Shown here piece after piece: positions 5,395 through 8,078 of a DNA stretch of 8,078 nucleotides. How positions within the stretch are numbered: the stretch's first letter is position 1; each line of letters opens with the position of its first letter. The DNA is taken from contig QMXC01000041.1 of NCBI GenBank assembly GCA_003661945.1, positions 1 to 8,078 on the forward strand, in the 5' to 3' direction. The notes under the pieces were generated by a model that was given only the letters and a program-made list of their open reading frames with translations, was not told the DNA's origin and did no database searches. The stretch comes from Candidatus Bathyarchaeota archaeon (GTDB taxonomy: Archaea; Thermoproteota; Bathyarchaeia; Bathyarchaeales; UBA233). The position numbers and the translations under genes were made by a program.

Positions 5395-6796
5395 CTCCCT
5401 TGTTTCCTCCTAAAACTTCTCCGAGAACCTCAGCCAGCTTGTCAATGTCTTCTTTGGAATGCATCTCGGTTACGCAGTAAAGCGCTGTTTCACCGAGCTC
5501 TGGAAACTCTTTTGAAACGTTTTTTCCACCGTGAACGCCGCGGCGTAAAAGTTCTCGGTGAACCTTTTCAACAGTTAATCCTGACTCGTCGAAGTTTACG
5601 GTGAACTCTTTGAAGTGCGGCGAATTGAAAACTGGAACGCGTAAGCCGCTGATTTCGGACAAAACTCGCATGGCGTAGGTTGCCTTCAGCGTTATGGTTT
5701 CGCCGAGTTCGCGGAAGCCTTCAGGTCCGAGCAGAGCCATGTAAACCGCGGCGGCAACCGCGCATAATGACTCGTTGGAACATATGTTCGAAGTTGCTTT
5801 CTCTCTGCGGATATGTTGTTCGCGGGTTTGAAGAGCCATGCAGAAAGCCCTTCGTTCGCTATCTACGGTTGTGGTCATCCCGATTATGCGTCCAGGCATC
5901 TGCCTAACAAGCCGGATGTCGCTGCGGCAAGCGAAAATTCCCAGCAATGGTCCGCCGTAGTTCATAGCGTTCCCAAGCGGTTGTCCTTCGCCCACAACTA
6001 TGTCTGCGCCGTATTCGCCTGGAGGCTTTAAAACGCCCAGCGATGTTGGGTCAACTCCGACAATGAATAATGCTCCTTTAGCGTGGGCTTCGGTTTCGAT
6101 TTCCTCTAAGTTTGTCTCTATAAACCCTAGATAAGACGGGTTTTCGATGTATACGGCGGCGGTTTTTTCGCAAATCTTGTTTTTCAAGTCTTCGAGGTCG
6201 AGTTGTCCCGTTTCCGGCTTGTAGGCAGTTTCGCGTATTTTTATTCCAGCGGGTTCCGCGTAGGTTTGTAAGGTTGCTTTCCGCTCTGGATGAATTATTT
6301 TTGGAATAACCACTTCGTTTCGACGGGTTATCCGCGCAGCCATTCTAGCTGCTTCGCCGAGGGCGGAAGCCCAGTCATACATGGAACAGTTAGCCACTTC
6401 CATCCCGGTAAGCTCGCATATCATGCTCTGATATTCAAACAGTATCTGGAGCATTCCCTGAGATATTTCGGGCTGATAAGGCGTGTAAGAAGTGAGAAGC
6501 TCGCCTCTTTGAACTATGGTTTTCACAACAGCGGGAACATAGTGAGGCCAGCATCCGGCGCCTAGAAAAACAGGCATGTCCAAGCATGTTTTGTTTTTTG
6601 CTAGAAGCCTTTCCACGTGCCGTTTCAATTCAAGCTCTGAAAGCCTTTCCGGAAGGTTTAACCTACGTTTCAGCCGGTATTTCTCCGGAACATCTACGTA
6701 AAGCTCCTCCACGGTTTTTATACCCATCTCCCGCATCATTTCAGCTTTCGTTTCCGGCAGAGAATTAGGAATGTAAGGATGCGATTTCGAAGCCAT
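5378..6796 (-). CDS. gcvPA: Glycine dehydrogenase (decarboxylating) subunit 1, P-protein alpha
   Basis: The N-terminal half of the split P-protein (472 residues, slightly longer than the usual 445-455). Family motifs include the N-terminal HPYIPN, FLGAGCWPHYVP (77-88), SYTPYQPEISQG (103-114), YDWASALGEA (140-149), NPSYLGFIE (219-227), GPLLGIF (282-288), PGRIIG (301-306) and REQHIRREKATSNIC (325-339). It pairs with GcvPB to form the active site. The ATG at 6796 has GGTGG 4 bases upstream. It follows the DUF3786 gene after 54 bases with no obvious terminator, so it is probably in the same transcript. The gap is too short for a glycine riboswitch. The split form is typical of archaea and many thermophiles and Gram-positives. 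Confidence 0.97.
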   Translation of the reverse strand: MASKSHPYIPNSLPETKAEMMREMGIKTVEELYVDVPEKYRLKRRLNLPERLSELELKRHVERLLAKNKTCLDMPVFLGAGCWPHYVPAVVKTIVQRGELLTSYTPYQPEISQGMLQILFEYQSMICELTGMEVANCSMYDWASALGEAARMAARITRRNEVVIPKIIHPERKATLQTYAEPAGIKIRETAYKPETGQLDLEDLKNKICEKTAAVYIENPSYLGFIETNLEEIETEAHAKGALFIVGVDPTSLGVLKPPGEYGADIVVGEGQPLGNAMNYGGPLLGIFACRSDIRLVRQMPGRIIGMTTTVDSERRAFCMALQTREQHIRREKATSNICSNESLCAVAAAVYMALLGPEGFRELGETITLKATYAMRVLSEISGLRVPVFNSPHFKEFTVNFDESGLTVEKVHRELLRRGVHGGKNVSKEFPELGETALYCVTEMHSKEDIDKLAEVLGEVLGGNKGDEWKV

Positions 6797-6850
6797 TTTC
6801 CACCACTTTTGAGATTCTACACTAAAGCTCGTAAAGGTTCTTTAAGCTTT

Positions 6851-7447
6851 TCAAGGCTTCAACGCGTCTCTTAATCTTTTAACCGTGAGTTCGCTGAGCA
6901 TCACCGTTTCCTCGGTTGACAAGTAGTTGCTCACAGAAGAATCGTAATAAATGTTCGCTGAAGCAGGAAACTCCTCCGTAGCGCTTCGCAAAACAATGGT
7001 TATGGGCACCAAGGGTAAGGCGCGCACAACAACGCTGTAGTCTTCAAGCTCAAGCTTGGCTCCACCTAGAATTTCCGCCGCCTCAACAAGCCTTCGCGGG
7101 TTTTCACCGAAAAACCTCGCTAGAGGGTTAAGCACCCGTTGAGCATACACGCTGTAATAGATTCTTCCGCCAGGCAAGTGCCGAAAAGAAGTAAGCACCG
7201 AGGTTTCCGGAACCTGCACAGCGTCTGCATATCCGTAGAGAATGCAGTAAATCGGCTTTTTGCTATGCTCAGAGACTCGTCTGCCTTTCAACTCGTCGAA
7301 GACTTCGCCGTTGTCCAGCGAAAGTTTAAGCTTTAAAAACCTAAGTGTGGGCGTGTCCTCGAAGCCTAAACGTCCCCGCAAAGCTGAAATTCTTTCTTTG
7401 CATCGGCTCCACGTCCAGAATTCGCTTTCCGAAGTTTCCCCATTCAA
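6851..7447 (-). CDS. DUF3786 domain protein
   Basis: A 198-residue protein matching the DUF3786 pattern, found mainly in anaerobic bacteria and archaea; its function is not known to me. Diagnostic stretches are FRHLPGGRIYYSVYAQRVLNPLARFFG (88-114), then ALPLVPITIVL (143-153), and the near-terminal YYDSSVSNYLSTEETVMLSELTVKRL (167-192). There is no signal peptide or membrane segment, and only two cysteines (16 and 68). The start is TTG at 7447, overlapping the TGA stop of the adenosyltransferase gene as TTGA. AAAGGGA lies 8 bases upstream, inside that gene. The tight coupling suggests a job linked to corrinoid chemistry (inference from context). A nearby ATG at 7443 is in another frame and does not give this protein. 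Confidence 0.8.
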   Translation of the reverse strand: MNGETSESEFWTWSRCKERISALRGRLGFEDTPTLRFLKLKLSLDNGEVFDELKGRRVSEHSKKPIYCILYGYADAVQVPETSVLTSFRHLPGGRIYYSVYAQRVLNPLARFFGENPRRLVEAAEILGGAKLELEDYSVVVRALPLVPITIVLRSATEEFPASANIYYDSSVSNYLSTEETVMLSELTVKRLRDALKP

Positions 7448-7956
7448 TATTGGATTCCCTTTGTTGTAACTATTTTTTCCGGATGCTTCACATCTATGAT
7501 TTCGTTCACGAAGTCAGCGCGGTCCATCAATTCTTTCGACGCGAAACGCCCAGTTAAGACTACGTCGGTTTTCTTCGGAACAGAGTCGAGAAGCTCAAAC
7601 ACTTCCTCAACCGTTAGAAGACCGCAGTACAGGGCGAGGTTGATTTCGTCGAGAACCAGAAGATGCGGCTTCTTCTCTCTAACTATTTTCTTTGCGAACT
7701 CTAACGCCTTCTTAGCTAATTTCTTGTCTTCCTCGCCCAAGTTGCTGAGCCCATGCCATCCTTTTCTCCCGAAAAGGTAAATTTCGTAGTAGGGCTCAAG
7801 CCGTTTCCGAATTTTGTATTCACCCGTATTCTTCCACCACTTCAGAAACTGTATAATAACTACTTTGCGGCGGTGCCCAACGCTTCGCAAAGCCAAACCC
7901 AAAGCGTTGGTGGTTTTTCCACCACCAGTTCCCGTGTACAAATATATATAACCCAC
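7444..7956 (-). CDS. cobO: Corrinoid adenosyltransferase (CobA/CobO/BtuR type)
   Basis: Transfers the adenosyl group from ATP to Co(I) of a corrinoid, producing adenosylcobalamin or adenosylcobyrinate diamide (170 residues, normal length). The P-loop is GTGGGKTT (9-16), where many family members have GNGKGKTT. Walker-B-like LLVLDEINLAL is at 99-109, VVLTGR (132-137) is the conserved later strand, and the protein ends on KGIQY as many members end on GI.Y/F. The start is GTG at 7956, with GGGAG 9 bases upstream. It is the first gene of the metabolic operon and overlaps the DUF3786 gene by 4 bases. The symbol is by family; whether it acts in synthesis or salvage cannot be told. Cytoplasmic. Confidence 0.92.
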   Translation of the reverse strand: MGYIYLYTGTGGGKTTNALGLALRSVGHRRKVVIIQFLKWWKNTGEYKIRKRLEPYYEIYLFGRKGWHGLSNLGEEDKKLAKKALEFAKKIVREKKPHLLVLDEINLALYCGLLTVEEVFELLDSVPKKTDVVLTGRFASKELMDRADFVNEIIDVKHPEKIVTTKGIQY

Positions 7957-7990
7957 AGCCCTTAACTCCCTTATGTTTGAACGTGCGCTC

Positions 7991-8019
7991 AGTTGTTACA
8001 TTAACTTTTGATAACAACT
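7991..8019. repeat. 8-bp inverted repeat in the divergent intergenic region
   Basis: AGTTGTTA (7991-7998) and its exact reverse complement TAACAACT (8012-8019) are separated by 13 bases. The site lies between the divergently read adenosyltransferase operon (start 7956) and the plus-strand gene (start 8057), about where the operon promoter should be. Half-site centres are 21 bases apart, two helical turns, as for a dimeric regulator. A candidate operator controlling one or both directions. The loop is too long and AT-rich for a convincing terminator. Confidence 0.4.
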
Positions 8020-8043
8020 AAAGCTTTACTCCTTTCGGAAATA

Positions 8044-8048
8044 GAGGT
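8044..8048 (+). promoter_or_regulatory. Shine-Dalgarno site of the right-edge gene
   Basis: GAGGT on the plus strand, 8 bases before the ATG at 8057. The spacing is good and supports a real gene starting here. Confidence 0.5.
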
Positions 8049-8056
8049 ATGTCAAA

Positions 8057-8078
8057 ATGAGCTTGAACTATGAAGAAC
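8057..8078 (+). CDS. Start of a plus-strand gene, cut by the right edge
   Basis: ATG at 8057 opens a frame reading M-S-L-N-Y-E-E up to the window end. GAGGT is placed 8 bases upstream. An earlier ATG at 8049 stops after three codons and is not used. The gene diverges from the adenosyltransferase operon and shares the 100-base intergenic region with its inverted repeat. Seven residues are too few to name a product. Confidence 0.45.

Noticed and set aside
5680..6031. Plus-strand open frames opposite gcvPA
   Set aside because: They are antisense shadows of a well-conserved enzyme gene and have no coherent protein features.
6797..6850. Glycine riboswitch or separate promoter before gcvPA
   Set aside because: Only 54 bases are available, with no aptamer-like structure and no good TATA box.
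7820..8017. Minus-strand open frame overlapping the adenosyltransferase start
   Set aside because: It is the same DNA in another frame, ends inside the adenosyltransferase gene and lacks a ribosome site. The GTG frame at 7956 carries the P-loop.
7957..8056. Cobalamin riboswitch ahead of the adenosyltransferase operon
   Set aside because: The whole intergenic region is 100 bases, too short for a cobalamin aptamer, and no conserved box was recognised.

Overview
The window looks like a piece of an archaeal chromosome, most like an anaerobic, acetogen- or methanogen-related lineage such as Bathyarchaeia (lineage is inference; no rRNA or marker gene is present). The reasons are: a glycine decarboxylase split into two subunits; a member of the DUF2099 / 'methanogenesis marker 8' family; a DUF3786 protein; archaeal-style winged-helix regulators; TATA-box promoters with T-rich terminators; and frequent TTG and GTG starts. 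Ten complete protein genes lie on the minus strand, and one partial gene probably leaves each edge. No gene-free stretch exceeds 300 bases; the longest is 179 bases (1786-1964).

Right part (7956 down to 2633, minus strand) is a metabolic operon read in this order: corrinoid adenosyltransferase; a DUF3786 protein (4-base overlap); gcvPA; gcvPB (17-base overlap); a MIP18/DUF59-type metal-sulfur cluster assembly protein; and the DUF2099 protein. It joins cobalamin activation, glycine decarboxylation (one-carbon supply to the tetrahydropterin pool) and Fe-S or metal-centre assembly with two poorly understood families of anaerobes. The other glycine cleavage parts (T, H, L proteins) are not here. 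Upstream of it, at 7957-8056, is a short divergent intergenic region with an 8-bp inverted repeat. Facing away on the plus strand, a gene starts at 8057 and is cut by the window edge.

Left part (2524 down to 1, minus strand) holds small regulatory genes: a 77-residue helical protein of unknown function; an HTH_45/ArnR1-like winged-helix protein with its own consensus TATA box; a coiled-coil plus winged-helix protein translationally coupled to a ParA/MinD-type ATPase; and a winged-helix protein with two C-terminal membrane segments. The last one overlaps, by a TTGA junction, a putative gene running off the left edge. The coiled-coil/winged-helix plus ParA pair has the architecture of a DNA partition or positioning module but lacks a recognisable ParB. 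It is the best candidate here for an undescribed system.

Start codons were re-chosen where ribosome-binding sites, TATA boxes or neighbours argue for it: the ParA-like gene (1391), the HTH_45 gene (2258) and the DUF2099 gene (3496) all start later than the longest open frame.
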